In this document: positions 48,684 to 60,479 of the stretch, piece by piece | Layout of the letters: the number at the start of each line of letters is the position of its first letter | Position numbering within the stretch: position 1 is the stretch's first letter | DNA from: Archilochus colubris | Taxonomy: Eukaryota > Chordata > Aves > Apodiformes > Trochilidae | Assembly (NCBI GenBank): GCA_023079485.1 | Contig: CM041104.1 | Location: forward strand, 4,527,676-4,591,675 | Length of the DNA: 64,000 bases | Direction: 5' to 3' | The notes under the pieces: generated by a model | The model's input: only the letters and a program-made list of their open reading frames with translations | Databases searched by the model: none | Told to the model about the DNA's origin: nothing | Made by a program: the position numbers and the translations under genes

Positions 48684-51597
48684 CGATGTGGTAGATTTTT
48701 CTCCTCTTTGACTAATACATTATTGGAAATATTTAAAAAATAATTAATTAATATTCTAAATCTAACTTGGTTTTCATTTAATCCAGAAGGGAAACATTGA
48801 AGTCTCATGCAGTTATACAGATAAGACATTTTAGTGTTCTATTTGGAATAGTTACTGACTCTAAGAGTAAAGGCTGGAAAGCATTAGCTTAGAATCGTTA
48901 TTTAATAATGAGTTGGTGATATGTCCTAAAAAATCATTGCCTGAGAAGATAAAAGAAAAAATAAGAGGAAGAAAAAAAAAAAAAGACCTCTCAGCTCTCA
49001 CCTGAATTACAGCTTCAAAATTCTTCCAACATATTCACCATATGCACTGGTCTTCATCTAAGTGTTGGGTTTTCCATGGTGCTGCCAATCTGGAAAGTAA
49101 AACATTAAGGCATGTAAAAAACAATGAATCCTGCCCATTAATTGTTTATTTTTGCATTTGGTTCCTGCCTAGCACAACATGTTCCACCTGAGAAAGCCAT
49201 TAGCACTGGGAAGATGGGCACTGAATATGTTTTGCTGGAAATGAGACATGTTTGCTTTCTTTGGAAGGTGAAAGTAGTGGAAGAAATAGAATTTGACAAT
49301 AGGGTGAAACAGCAAAAAAAAAAATGGAGGTGGAAAGTGGCTTTATAAAAGTCAAAGAACATGTTTCTTAACAAAAAGACTTCTACTTGGATCTTCAAGC
49401 ATATACATGCCCCTATATCTTAACAACTGCTTTTAAATACCTCCATTCTGGTAATAATGGTATGGATTCACAATCTCTGAGCTTTTTTCCATATGACTCT
49501 ACCACATTGTTTGTGCTGCTAAATTTGGCTTTAATGTAAAACTGAGAAGAATAGCCCTGCAGTGAGCAGAAAGCCCCAGAGGCTCTCCTGTGCAGGCAGG
49601 TGATGTGCAGCCTGTCCTGCACAGCCCTGCCAGAGACCCTCAGCCTTGCTCTTCCAGGCTTCTCCTGATTTTTCAGTCTAATCAATTCTGCTTAGACCTT
49701 GGTGATGCTGCAAAAGCTGAAATAACACTGCAGACTTCATTCAGATGTAAAGTTAATTTGCATGATCTGTACTCACACTTTTCCCCAGCATTTTGCTATG
49801 CAAATATTTGAGGCAATCGACTTTCACTTGCATGGAACATGGTAAACAATGAACTTCAAGTGACTCCATTCAAAACACACTGGAGTACCCTCTTTTTGGG
49901 AGCCTTAGGAGATGGATGCCTGGAATAAATTTTGTTTTGACCAGAACATGGGCAAGAAGGACTTGGGGAACATTTTCTTATATTGTGTCAAGAATCATAC
50001 CCCTCAGAAAAAAAGACTGAAAGTGAGATTGCCAAAACCATGGACTGGAAACAACATGGAGTTAACTCAGTGGGTGTCTTACCTGACAGATGGTTATTTA
50101 ACCTGTTTGTAACAGTCTCTAACAGTGGAGATTCAGCCTCTAGACATTCCCATGCATTTCAGAGAAGGAGCATTGCTGCTACTCCCCTGACATCAGGCTG
50201 TTTACAAGTTTTTAGGCACAACCCTGGGGGAATGGGTAGGTTGTAAAATTCCTCAGCTCAGGATGAGCACTGAGATGACACTTTGTCTCTCTGTTAATCA
50301 CAATTCTCCTGTTCTCTTTTTGTCCACCAGGAAGTAAAAATATCTGACTTGTAGTAAGTAAAGTAGAACCCACTGCATCTGAGAACACATTGGTCAGACA
50401 GCACAAAGGTAAAGCCAAGGTTTTGCTGTACCTTGTATATTCCTTCTCTTATGCTTAGTTTCCATTCTGCATTTTTTTTTAAATTCAGGACTAGTTAGGA
50501 CATACAAAGATAAAAGACACTCAGCTGTAGGCCACTTCCTTATCCTGAGATAAAGAAGAAATAAAAATTAAATATAACCTTTGCACCCATCCAACAAAAC
50601 TCAGGAGAACTGATTTTTACTCTAGGATCTTCCAAGTCTAAAACTTCCTTAACTGGCACCTCTGGTGAATTCAGATTTTCTTCCTGACTTGTGAGATTTA
50701 CAGCTGTCACTTTTAAGAAACGATGCTATGTGATCCATGTGACCAATTCACTAGCTAAATCAGACCCTATTTTGAATACTGAACAGCATGTCCTCCTGAA
50801 GAATTGTTTGTAATCAGTCAATATTATTTATTTTTAAAAAGGCAAAAGATACCATTGAGTAAATGTAAATAAGAAATAAATTTGGAGAAATCATAATCAG
50901 CCTGTGAACATTCTGCAAGCAAAGAGAAGAAGAAACGGGCTAAATTAATTGACTAAATTATTTGCAAGTGCCTGTCTCTTTTCTGATCCTCTTCTCAGCC
51001 CCTTCAGTATTTTGATACCACGTCCCAAGCCTGACCTGAATCAAACTCTGCTGTTCCAATCAGAGCTCTTCCTTCAGTGGGCATTGCCAGTCATACTCCA
51101 TCAGGTGATGGGCTTGCATTGTTGGCAAATGATGATTAAGGGAGCAGGCTGATAACATCAATCTTTTCACTTGAAACCAAAGTAAGGTGTTTAGGTACAA
51201 CAGAGACTGATGAATTTGCTCCTTGCCTTTTTTTTGACAAAAAATACAGGTTTCAGGAAGGTGTTTACCACATGCAGTAAGCCTCTGGTTTCCCAACTAT
51301 AGAACTGGAATTAACATCTGATCAGCTGTAGCTTCACAGCTGTAGGTTCACACCCAGAGATGAACCTGCTATGCAGGGAGATTCTTAAGGATAGTAACAG
51401 ATGGGGGCTTCCTTCTGAACCAGAATAGCACTAAAGGTTGGAAGACTTGTTGATCTCAGCAAGGAACCTCCTACACTGCAAAGCATTCACCAAGATGCTC
51501 ACCAGACTGAAGTGTACGTGCCAGAGGCCTCATCAACTGAAATAGCTTCCTCATCTTTTTATGCTTTTGAGCTCAGCTTGACTGCCAGGAATCCCCA
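48684..51597. other. Unique AT-rich DNA
   Basis: A-rich patches lie near 48953-48985 and 49315-49325. AT-rich sequence spans 50815-50885. Frames at 49413-49685 (minus) and 49912-50246 (plus) are unrecognised. No gene is called. Confidence 0.5.
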
Positions 51598-51623
51598 GGA
51601 AGGAAGGAAGGAAGGAAAGAAGA
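51598..51623. repeat. (GGAA)n microsatellite
   Basis: About five GGAA units followed by AAGAAG. Confidence 0.85.
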
Positions 51624-52084
51624 ATATCCTCTTGCTCCTCCGTACCCCCTCATATTACAACTCAGCACTCTGCTTTAATGCTTTACTCTAAGAAATCCTT
51701 GGCCTGCAGCTAGAAGATATCAGTCACAGCATTCGTTCTCCTTTTCACCTCTGCTGGATGAGGAGACTCTGGAGCTTTCTGATTCCTGTCTCTTGCAAGT
51801 GGAAGATGAAATTTCCAGTAAGAGCTCCAGGCCACTACAGCACGGAGCTGAACCATGCAAGAGCCTGTGCTAGGTCTGCAGTCTGCACCCAGGCTGCTTT
51901 CCTTTGCTCATAGACCCTGAGGACACATGAAAAGGGAGCCCGCATAACTGCATGTGGGATTGGGGAGATAGTAACAGTGTGGAGGAAAACATTCAAATCT
52001 TGTCCTGGCATTTTTGACCCCAGCATCTGCACTCAGAGGACAGCAGCAATATTGATATAAAGTAAAGGAACAAAGCAACATCTG
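51624..52084. other. Unique DNA left of the ERV-like segment
   Basis: No gene or repeat family is recognised. A short minus frame (51835-52032) has no domain. The left end of the ERV-like sequence is uncertain and could begin slightly earlier than 52085. Confidence 0.4.
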
Positions 52085-52304
52085 GCCTGGCTTTTATCCA
52101 GTATGCTGGGTCTGTGTCTGTGGGGTTTGATAGCAGGGCAGGGGCCACAAGAATGGCTTCTATGAGAAGGTGTTGGAAGTTCCCTCAGCTCCAAAGGCCA
52201 GACCTGCCTCTGGCCACAGCTGAGCCCATCAACCCCTCTGTGATAAGCATATTTACCAAGGGGCAAAGGAAACTGCTAAATGACCTTCTGGGAAGAAGAG
52301 AGAG
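52085..52304 (+). mobile_element. ERVL-like endogenous retroviral fragment, left part (non-coding)
   Basis: The order of blocks (TGGCCTGGCTTTTATCC; TTTGATAGCAGGGCAGGGGCC; CTTCTATGAGAAGGTGTTGG; CTGAGCCCATCAACCCC; CTGTGATAAGCATATTTACC) resembles the non-coding region near the 3' end of avian ERVL-like elements as I remember them. No gag, pol or env reading frame is present here. A plus frame at 52114-52347 is not viral coding sequence. The segment stops where CR1 similarity begins, and its expected continuation reappears after the CR1 tail at 53698, supporting insertion of CR1 into it. The family name is not secure. Confidence 0.5.
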
Positions 52305-53620
52305 GGACGGAAGGAGAACCCGGAAAACTACAGGCCCGTCAGCCTGACCTCAGTGCCCGGCAGGGTTATGGAACAGATCATCCTCAATGTAATCACACAG
52401 CACCTGCAGGATGGGCAAGGGATTAGACCCAGCCAGCATGGGTTTAGGAAGGGCAGGTCCTATCTGACCAACCTGATCTCCTTTTATGATCAGGTGACCC
52501 GCCTGCTGGATGAGGGGAAAGCTGTGGATGGGGTCTACCTGGACTTCAGCAAGGCCTTTGACACCGTCTCCCACAGCATTCTCCTGAAAAAGCTGTCAGC
52601 CCGTGGCTTGGACAGGGGCACTCTGTGCTGGGTTAGGAACTGGCTGGAGGGCCGGGCCCAGAGAGTGGTGCTGAACGGGGCTGCATCCAGTTGGTGGCCG
52701 GTCACTAGTGGTGTCCCCCAGGGATCAGTGTTGGGCCCAGTTCTGTTCAATATCTTCATTGATGATTTAGATGAGGGGATTGAGTCCATCATCAGCAAAT
52801 TTGCAGATGACACTAAGCTGGGGGGGAGTGTGGATCAGCTAGAAGGCAGGAGGGCTCTGCAGAGGGACCTGGACAGGTTGGAGAGTTGGGCTGATTCTAA
52901 CAGGATGAGGTTCAACAAGGCCAAGTGCCGGGTCCTGCACTTTGGCCACAACAACCCCATGGGGAGCTCCAGACTGGGGACAGAGTGATTGGAGAGCAGC
53001 CAGACAGAGAGGGACCTTGGAGTTTGGATTGACAGGAAGCTGAACATGAGCCAGCAGTGTGCCCAGGTGGCCAAGAAGGCCAATGGCATCCTGGCCTGTG
53101 TCAGGAACAGCGTCGCCAGCAGGTCCAGGGAAGTGATTCTGCCCCTGTGCTCAGCCCTGGTGAGGCCACACCTCGAGTCCTGTGTCCAGTTCTGGGCCCC
53201 TCAGTTCCGGAAGAATATCGAGGTCCTGGAGCAGGTCCAAAGGAGGGCAACCAGGCTGGTAAAGGGACTCGAGCACAAGTCCTGTGAGGAGAGGCTGAGG
53301 GAGCTGGGGGTGTTCATCCTGGAGAAGAGGAGGCTCAGGGGAGACCTCATCACTCTCTACAACTCCCTGAAAGGAGGTTGGAGCCAGGGGGGGGTTGGGC
53401 TCTTTTCCCAGGCAACTCTCAGCAAGACAAGAGGGCAAGTTGTCTCAAGTTGTGCCAGGGGAGGTTTAGATTGGACATTGGAAAGAATTTCTTTATGGTG
53501 AGGGTGATCAGGCATTGGAATGGGCTGCCCCAGGAAGTGGTGGATTCTCCATCCCTGGAGATATTTCAAAAGAGACTGGATGTGGCACTCAGTGCCATGG
53601 GCTGGGAACTGCAGCAGTAG
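52305..53620 (+). pseudogene. CR1 ORF2 reverse transcriptase, truncated and disabled
   Basis: This encodes the C-terminal two-thirds of the CR1 reverse transcriptase, which copies element RNA at nicked chromosomal DNA. Counting from the GTG at 52353 as residue 1, visible motifs are QHGFRKG (28-34), the catalytic A motif DFSKAFD (64-70), SGVPQGS (119-125) and the catalytic FADD (150-153; bases 52800-52811). All three catalytic aspartates are kept. The frame is open upstream of 52353 into N-Y-R-P-V-S-L. Two lesions are seen: an in-frame TGA at 52986-52988 just after residue 211, after which the same frame continues with CR1-like protein; and a frameshift between about 53410 and 53446, after which the C-terminal part (L-K-L-C-Q-G-R-F...) is read in another frame to a stop at 53618-53620. 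There is no endonuclease domain and no promoter. It cannot be autonomous. Confidence 0.93.
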
Positions 53621-53697
53621 TGGATCAAGGGTTGGACTTGATGATCTCTGAGGTCCCTTCCAACCCAGCCAATTCTATGATTCTATGATTCTATACA
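53621..53697 (+). repeat. CR1 3' UTR and terminal 8-bp repeats
   Basis: A short 3' UTR containing GGACTTGATGATCTCTGAGG and TCCCTTCCAACCCAGCC, followed by roughly three copies of the (ATTCTATG) unit. These octamer repeats mark the CR1 terminus and are where the element's own RT starts copying. There is no poly(A) tail, as expected for CR1. Confidence 0.92.
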
Positions 53698-54395
53698 CCA
53701 CAGGCAGTGGTACAGGAGGAAGGAAGGAGGGAGAGAAGGTTTGCTGGAGCAGATTCCCCTGCAGACCATGGTGAGGAGGCAGGTCCTGCAGCCCCTGAAG
53801 GGCCATGGTGAAACAGATAGGGATCTGCAGACTCAAAGGATCAGTGTGAAGCAGGATGTGGGCCTGCAGCCCACATGAAGGATCCCATGCCAGGGCAGGT
53901 GGCTGTGCCTGGAGAAGGCTATGACTCTGAGGGAAGATTGCACTGAAACTGTCTGTTCCAGAAGGACTGCACCTCACATGAAAGAATTAAGTCTCAGGGG
54001 TTCCTGAAAGACTTTCTCCTGTGGGAGGGACCCACATTGGAGCTGGGGAAGAGCGTGAGGAATCCTCCTCCCTGAGGAGGAAGGAGCGGCGGGAACAGCC
54101 TGTGAGGAAATGGCGGCAACTCCCGTTCCCCGCCCTCTGCGTTGCTGAGGGAAAGAAGAGGGAGAAAGCAGCAGTGCAATAGTTTGAGCCCGGGAAACAG
54201 AAAAGGTGTTTTAAGATCGAGTTTTGTTTCTCTTTGCTCTGCTCTGAATTGAGTCAACCTTCCCTGTCCTCCTCGTGATGTGAGGGCTTTTTGTTACATT
54301 TTCTAATTCCGTCCCACCCTGAGGGAAGGAGTGAGCGGCTGCGTTTCTTTGTTGCCGGCTGGGCCTAAACCTGAACATCCAGCCAGGACAGACGC
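53698..54395 (+). mobile_element. ERVL-like endogenous retroviral fragment, right part with LTR-like sequence
   Basis: Blocks such as GGAGCAGATTCCCCTGCAGA, CCATGGTGAGGAGGCAGG, CTGCAGCCC repeats, GGGAGGGACCCACATTGGAG, GAATCCTCCTCCCTGAGGAG, GAGCGGCGGGAACAGCC, AGTTTGAGCCCGGGAA, CTTTTTGTTACATTTTCTAA and a last AACATCCAGCCAGGACA match, in order, the 3' non-coding and LTR-like part of avian ERVL-like elements as I remember them. The usual polyadenylation-signal segment seems deleted around 54245-54265. No viral protein frame remains. Together with 52085-52304 it forms one older element split by the CR1. CpG content is visibly higher at about 54080-54360 than anywhere else in the window. The right end is uncertain by tens of bases. 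Confidence 0.55.
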
Positions 54396-55767
54396 TGGCA
54401 GGAAAAATAAAGAGATTAGAGTGAATCTGGAGTTTTAAATCCAAAGAGAAGCAAGAGGCCAGTTCACACAAATAGGGTGCACTGCAAGTGCCTTCTGCCT
54501 TATCCCCTATGGGCTGTGGTGAGCCAGGCAAAGAGCAGCAGCAAGCCTGCTGTAGTCTGCAGGGATGGTTTGATTTGGTTCGTTGAGCTACAGAACCTCA
54601 GAAAGAGTGAATTATGGGCAGTTTTGTGTAAACCACTTCAGGTGAAGAAGGAGGCGGTTGTGATTGATGCCAAGAACTCACTGAGCTGAGGTGAAAAGTG
54701 TTTGTGTATTTCAATGGAGCGTGACATATAAGCCCTTCCAGTTACAAGGTGCTACCCAGCATAACCCTAGCACACGGGCTGCTTTTTCATAATGCTAACC
54801 TGTGATGATGAAGGTTTCAGCTTGATGTAAAGTCTCTTACTTGAATTTTTAATTCTCTTTCCCAGCAGGGCTTTGTTCCTCGTTCCTGGAATTCAAAATT
54901 GGTATTAAAAAGCCATAGTCTGTCTTCAGTATGGAGTTGGCATTTACTGCTAAAGACTGTTCAGCATGGCTTTTCCAAATCATTCTTCCAAAACTATGTG
55001 CACCTACCCCTAAGCACATTAGCAGTCCCACTGACTTGTAAATCTGTGCTTCCCAGGTCCATTCTTATCTGCTGAGCTACAGGCAGAGGTAGATTGCCCT
55101 TCAGCCAGGACAACACTTGAGTGTTCTCAATAGTACTTTTCCACTGGGCAGGAAACAAACAGAATTTTGTGGAAAAAAAACATGCCCGGAAAAGGAACCT
55201 ACCCTTTTTCTTATTGTGAAAACAAGAAATCTGTGGAGTTGTTTCATCAGCATAACACAAAAACAGCTGACATTGAGACTTTGAATAACCAGACCAAGGG
55301 GCAGAGGGTACTGATGCAAAGGAGGAATGGCTCATGAAAACAGAGCCTTAGGACACATTAGCAGAGAATACTACAAGATATGCTTTTTACTATCAGGTTA
55401 CTATTTCACAAATAGTCAGTTTTCCTTCTTGTATGTATTTTGAAGGCTAAGTACTGTAATATGGTAATTTTGCAAAACAGAAAAGAGAAAAACAGAACTA
55501 CCTCATGGATGTGCCTACACAAGGCATTCTGGTTAATTGTGATTTGGTAATGAATGTAGTGTGATGTATGCTGAATTCTCAAATTTACAGACTTATTTTA
55601 ACCCATGGAAGAGACAAATGTTTCGAGATTCTTTAGCACTGAGTTTAAAAAATGAAATTCATCTCCTGCCTGGAGTGCAGAAGTCAAATTGCCTCAGATG
55701 CCAATCCTTATCTGCAGATGCAGTTCTGCAGTGGTGACTCCTAGCACCACTTTTAGGCATACCTCAG
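54396..55767. other. Unique DNA, nothing recognised
   Basis: Frames at 54477-54689 (plus) and 54994-55335 (minus) have no recognisable motif. No further repeat is seen. Confidence 0.45.
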
Positions 55768-55840
55768 AAAAACATCCAAAAAAAAGACCAAAAAAAACAA
55801 CCAACCAAAACAAAACAAAGAAAACAACAAAAAAACCCCA
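55768..55840. repeat. A-rich simple repeat with C interruptions
   Basis: Decayed (CAAA)n/(CAAAA)n-like tract. Both overlapping open frames (K/T-rich on plus, F/L-rich on minus) are low-complexity translation. Confidence 0.75.
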
Positions 55841-57016
55841 TCAAAGCCACACAACGCCAATAAAAATTTAAACAGAGATTTCTCCCTCTTGAACAAAAAC
55901 GGCTTTGTCTTTGATGCAAATGTGATTAATTTCCTCAAAATCACTGTATTAGCACTCTACAGTAATTCAACTTTCACAAGACAAGGATTCACAATCCTTG
56001 GTCACTGGTCATCTAAATTCATGCTTAAAACATCTGAGAATTATAATTCGTCCATCAATGTCTCAGTTTAAGCTAGGAGAAGCACAGGTTATAAACCACA
56101 CAACCTGTCAATTTATTTTTCTGACATTAATATTTCTTTACAACAACTGGTAGAATTTTCAGTCTTTTTTTGAACTCTAATTAAAATATTAATATTTGAC
56201 CAATAATGACACATATTACTTATTGCTCTTAAAGCATATTGGTGCTTCAGAGACACACTGAACTATATTACCCTCCATAGCAGTGAGAGACAACATAATG
56301 ACTTTTTTTCTTTAAATGTTCTTGTTCCTTCCAATTTTATTTTGGTTTTGTTTTGTTTCATAGGTATAAATGCAGTTGGCATTGGCCAAGGTCTACTGAT
56401 GGTGATATACAGAAAAATAAAGCCATGTTGTTTCCTGAGAGGACTGAAGCAGTAAGCAGAAAGAAGCTTCATCACTGTTTGTTTGGGGATCTTATCTCAG
56501 GGAAAGCAGTTCCGGTTTGCTGAGAAATTTGCTTCAGGGTAAGGAAATGGATAAACACAAATTGGGTTCCATTGTATCTGCAGACCTTTTGTCCCTTATG
56601 CCTTCCACACTGGTACTCAAATATTAATTTTCACTGTGTTGGTGGCCAGGGTGTCTGCTGCTCCTATCAATCACAAAGACTTGTGTGGCTGCACAAGCAA
56701 TCCTTTAGCACTGAACAAAGCCTTTGAGTACAGAATATTAAAACATGGAGTTTTACTCTTCTATAAAGGCATCTATAGTAATCATGCACAAAATTAAGCA
56801 TGTCATAAACTAAGATGGCTATTGGATATCAATGCCTCTCATTAAATGTGTGTCTGTCCCCAAAAGGGGAAAATCTACTTTTCTGATCTCATATGGTATT
56901 TCCATTGTACTCAGTAGAGCAGGACTGGTGGAACTCATGCATATGATTAAAATCAGCTTCCCTGGCAAAGTATCTAATATAAATACAAGGTTCCTAAAAC
57001 CAGAATTGTCCTTAAG
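55841..57016. other. Unique AT-rich DNA
   Basis: AT-rich sequence with no recognised gene or interspersed repeat. Short frames at 56263-56475 (minus) and 56832-57086 (plus) lack motifs. Confidence 0.45.
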
Positions 57017-57035
57017 AAAAAAAAAAAAAAAAAAA
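57017..57035. repeat. Poly(A) tract, 19 bases
   Basis: An uninterrupted A run. No retrocopy body or target-site duplication is recognised around it. Confidence 0.95.
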
Positions 57036-57252
57036 GAGTATTATACCATCACAATCAAGGGGAAAGAATTTTTTCTTTATATTTGATCTGGAGACTTTGA
57101 ATACATAAATGAGTGAATGGAGGACAAGAGCCCTTCACAGACTAATCAGAGCTGGAGGTCATGCCATAAGTTATTGGAAAGGATATTTTTTCTTGAGATG
57201 TAATATGGTCTTGAATTTGACCTATGACTTCTCACAACCCCAAATAATCCAA

Positions 57253-57285
57253 CTTCAGCTCCTTGAAGGCTATTAGGAGCTGAAG
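57253..57285. repeat. Perfect 11-bp inverted repeat (hairpin)
   Basis: CTTCAGCTCCT (57253-57263) and AGGAGCTGAAG (57275-57285) are exact reverse complements with an 11-base loop. The right arm is part of a sequence (AGCTGAAGGTCATGCCATA, 57278-57296) that is nearly repeated 128 bases earlier (57150-57168). The stem is too short for a typical miRNA precursor. Confidence 0.8.
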
Positions 57286-57296
57286 GTCATGCCATA

Positions 57297-60200
57297 TACT
57301 TCGACATTTCCAAGGTAAAGTGTTTGGCCGAATTACAGGACACCCAGAAAATCTATAGAAAATAACCTGGTGAACAAAACATTTCTTTGTTTCCTACCTA
57401 ATAGGATGTGATTTCAGATTAATCTGTGGTTGAACAAGGCTCTAGCAGATTCTGCTTCCTTATTTTTTGCTTAAGAGAAGATATAGTAATTAGCTGCTAA
57501 ATGTTGTTACAATTTTTAAAGGTCATATATGTTTATTAAGGAAAACATTAATGTGATCTGTGTATTATACAAACACCCAGATTTTTATATGAGATTCACT
57601 TTTTCATAATTTTCACATTTTTAGGTAGATGTCTACATTGTAAAGGTCACAACACCTCTGTATGAGATAGCTGTGTTGACTATAGAGAGTAGTCAATGGT
57701 TCCAAAGCACAGTACATCTTATCTCGATGGACTTGACAAAAATTGTTCATTAATCATGATTTAGAAATCCATTGACTCAACCATAGGTAAATTATGGATG
57801 ACTGGATCACACACAGTTGTCCACGCTAAAGTTGTCTGGAGTCAGATGAGATAAACCCAGAGTGATCCCTTGAGCAGAACATCTACACTGATGTGCCTGA
57901 GGGTCCAATTTGGCATTTATGCAAAAGTAAGTTTTTGCTATTTTTCAAGTAAGTTTCAGGTGAGAATGAACTATATTATTGAGAGTGACTGAGGCACATA
58001 AAAATAACCAAGACCTTCAAAACAGACTTTACAATTTGATATTCTGTTAAATGAGAAGTTGGAAAACTAAAATGTCTTTTCTAAAAACAAAGTTCCCCTA
58101 GAGGTCTCAGAAATATATTCATTCAAAATTGCTAAGTTTTCAAATTCTTAAACATCATAGCCTTTGAATGCTGTTTTCTGTTCACTGGGATTTATCAAAC
58201 TTTTTTTTTTTTCTTCCACATTCTCCATCTCCATTCATTTAACTCCTCTTATCCCACTTCCCAAAAGCCCAAATACTTAGTTTAATAAAAGCAACAATCA
58301 CTTCCATCTATTTCTCCTCCAGGCAAGACCCTTCAAATATAACCCTTTTTGTGAAACTCCACTGTTGGGTAACTAAAAATGCATGTGGGACAAAACTGTG
58401 CCTGTCCCTCCATGTGACTTTTGATGAACTGAGACAAGTGAACAGAGATGTGAAACTGTAAGGAAAGGGAGGAAAGGGAGGCAGTTTAAATGCTGAATGA
58501 GTGGGTCCTGTTGCCTCATTCTTCCACATCTGTTACCATCTGATGACTCAGCATCACAAGGGGAACAGTGACTCTGCACATATCAATTGGGGGTGAAGGG
58601 GTGGTGTTTCTAAAGCAGCTAAAACTGGTTTGGCATCTAACTTTGAAACTGCTTATGTGCTGCTGGTGGTTTGTGGTTTTCTCCTACAATGTGTAGTGAT
58701 AGAATATAGCAAAACATGGGCATCTTTTTTTCTGGATGGTCTGGGGAAAAAAAAACCAACCCAAAACATAAACAAATGCAGTAAACCACCAACAACAAAG
58801 AAACAACCCTGCAAAAATTGATTCTTTATTCTCTGAATAGTTTGCACTGTAAGACAGACAAATGCAACAAGCCATACCATGCTGAGGAATAACTGTGTTG
58901 TGTTGCTAGAAGCTTTTTTCCATAGAGAAAAAACATGAATACTCCTGGGGAAGTCAAGGCAGTTTAAATACACTGTGCAGATCTCACATGACAACTGCTA
59001 TGGTTTTTTGTAACTCTTGCTAGTGCAGACAGCACAGTCAGCAGAAATGTTGTATGACCAGAATACCCTTACCCTCAGCTTCAGAGTTGAACAACCTCTG
59101 AAGTGCATTGCTCAATTATGCCTAATAATTTTATTTTATTTTTAATTGTAATATTATTTTTTATCTTTGCCAGCAATACAGTCTGTAGGATGTGTTTGAT
59201 ACAGAGCTTGGAAATGTTGCAGGCTTCTGCACTGTGGTCAGTGCTGCTGTCTGACAAAATATCTCTGCAGAGATGTTTTCAAGTCATTTGAAGTCAAATG
59301 GTTTTATAGTAGGACATCCCCTAAAGCGTAGCCAAGCAGTGTTCTGTAAGCTGTTCCATCAGATTCTGACACTATTCTTTTATTTTCTTACATCCTGCTT
59401 CTTTCTGAAGAACTTTGCATTTTTCTGTGCAAAACCCTTCACTTACACCCCCACCATATGAACTCCTTCAGGGAGATAACATCTGTTCTCTCGTGAGATA
59501 TGCTTCTCCTGTAGGCTGCTGACCCATCAAAGTAGGAAGCTAAACATGATCTTTTCATAGAAGGAGAATGCATGTGAGCTAATATGGTTCTGAGTAAAAA
59601 AAAATAGTGGGAAATTTTATTGCTGAGGAACATGAAAAAAGAGTTCCCTCAAACATGATTGCCTTAAAATAGGAAGAGAAGTTCCTTCTACCCTAATCCC
59701 TTAGGTCCTTTTGAAGTTAGTCTCTATTCACTACCAGATTTCCCTTCAGAAGGTGTCCTATCTTGCCTTGATGGTAAGATAAAATAGGCTGCCTAACAGT
59801 TGTTTCCTGTTTCTGCAGATGTGTCTTCATTATTCAAGGCCTTGTTTTAAATTTGAGTCCAAATCCCTGAGTGGTAAGAACGAGGTTGGAAGCTCATAGG
59901 AAGTTATTTTACTGAACTAGTCTTTTGCTTCTTAGTTACAACAACTGCTATGAGCAGATGGGCAGCAGAGTAAGGAATTTCATCTGTGCCAGACTGCAAT
60001 TCTTCTAACCAAAAGTCCAGCTTCTATTAGTAGTAAACCAGTGGGACACACAGGCATGAACCCAGCAAGGTGTCTCTGAGTGTGACAGTGCCATTGTGAC
60101 CAACACTGGGGATTCAGAGCCACACATAGACCGAAACCAGTGCATCTGCTGTGCAGTGGGGTCTAGGTGTTAAAAACATTAAACAAGAAGAAGAATCTGA

Positions 60201-60479
60201 GGGCTCTGTTGGAGAGTAAAAAGAATGGTGGGAAAATGCCAAGAGATTATTAGCTTAGCCAAAGATTACAGATTTGCACTAGTAATTAAAGTATTTTATG
60301 TTGGATACAGACTTTGGCAAGTGCCACTGACAAAAGATTTCACACATGCATGTGTGCGTGCAAGAACACAAGATCTTTCTCACACACACACAGAGAGGCA
60401 AAGAGAAAGAATGAAAGAAGCCATTAAGAAATATTTCCGCATAATGCAATTATTACAGCTGTATAATTGAATGGGGAAA
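57297..60479. other. Unique AT-rich DNA with minor simple repeats
   Basis: A T run lies at 58200-58212, an A-rich patch at about 58746-58806 and an interrupted CA/TG-rich patch at 60341-60398. Frames at 58308-58579 and 58653-58994 (minus) are unrecognised or low-complexity (F/C/W-rich). No gene is called. Confidence 0.5.

Larger units (their letters stand above)
52305..53697 (+). mobile_element. CR1 non-LTR retrotransposon, 5' truncated, plus strand
   Basis: Similarity to CR1 starts at about 52305 in the middle of the reverse-transcriptase domain (peptide N-Y-R-P-V-S-L) and runs to a clear 3' end: CAGGTCCC-like TGAGGTCCCTTCCAACCC then three ATTCTATG-type units ending near 53697. Full CR1 elements are about 4.5 kb with an ORF1 and an ORF2 encoding endonuclease and reverse transcriptase. 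This copy keeps only about 1.4 kb, so it lacks ORF1, the endonuclease and the start of the RT. Truncation at the 5' side is the usual outcome of target-primed reverse transcription. It is flanked on both sides by ERVL-like sequence. The reading frame is largely preserved, suggesting it is the youngest CR1 copy in the window. Confidence 0.95.

Noticed and set aside
52114..52347. 77-codon plus-strand frame
   Set aside because: Spans the ERV-CR1 boundary in a frame different from the CR1 reverse transcriptase, with no motif.
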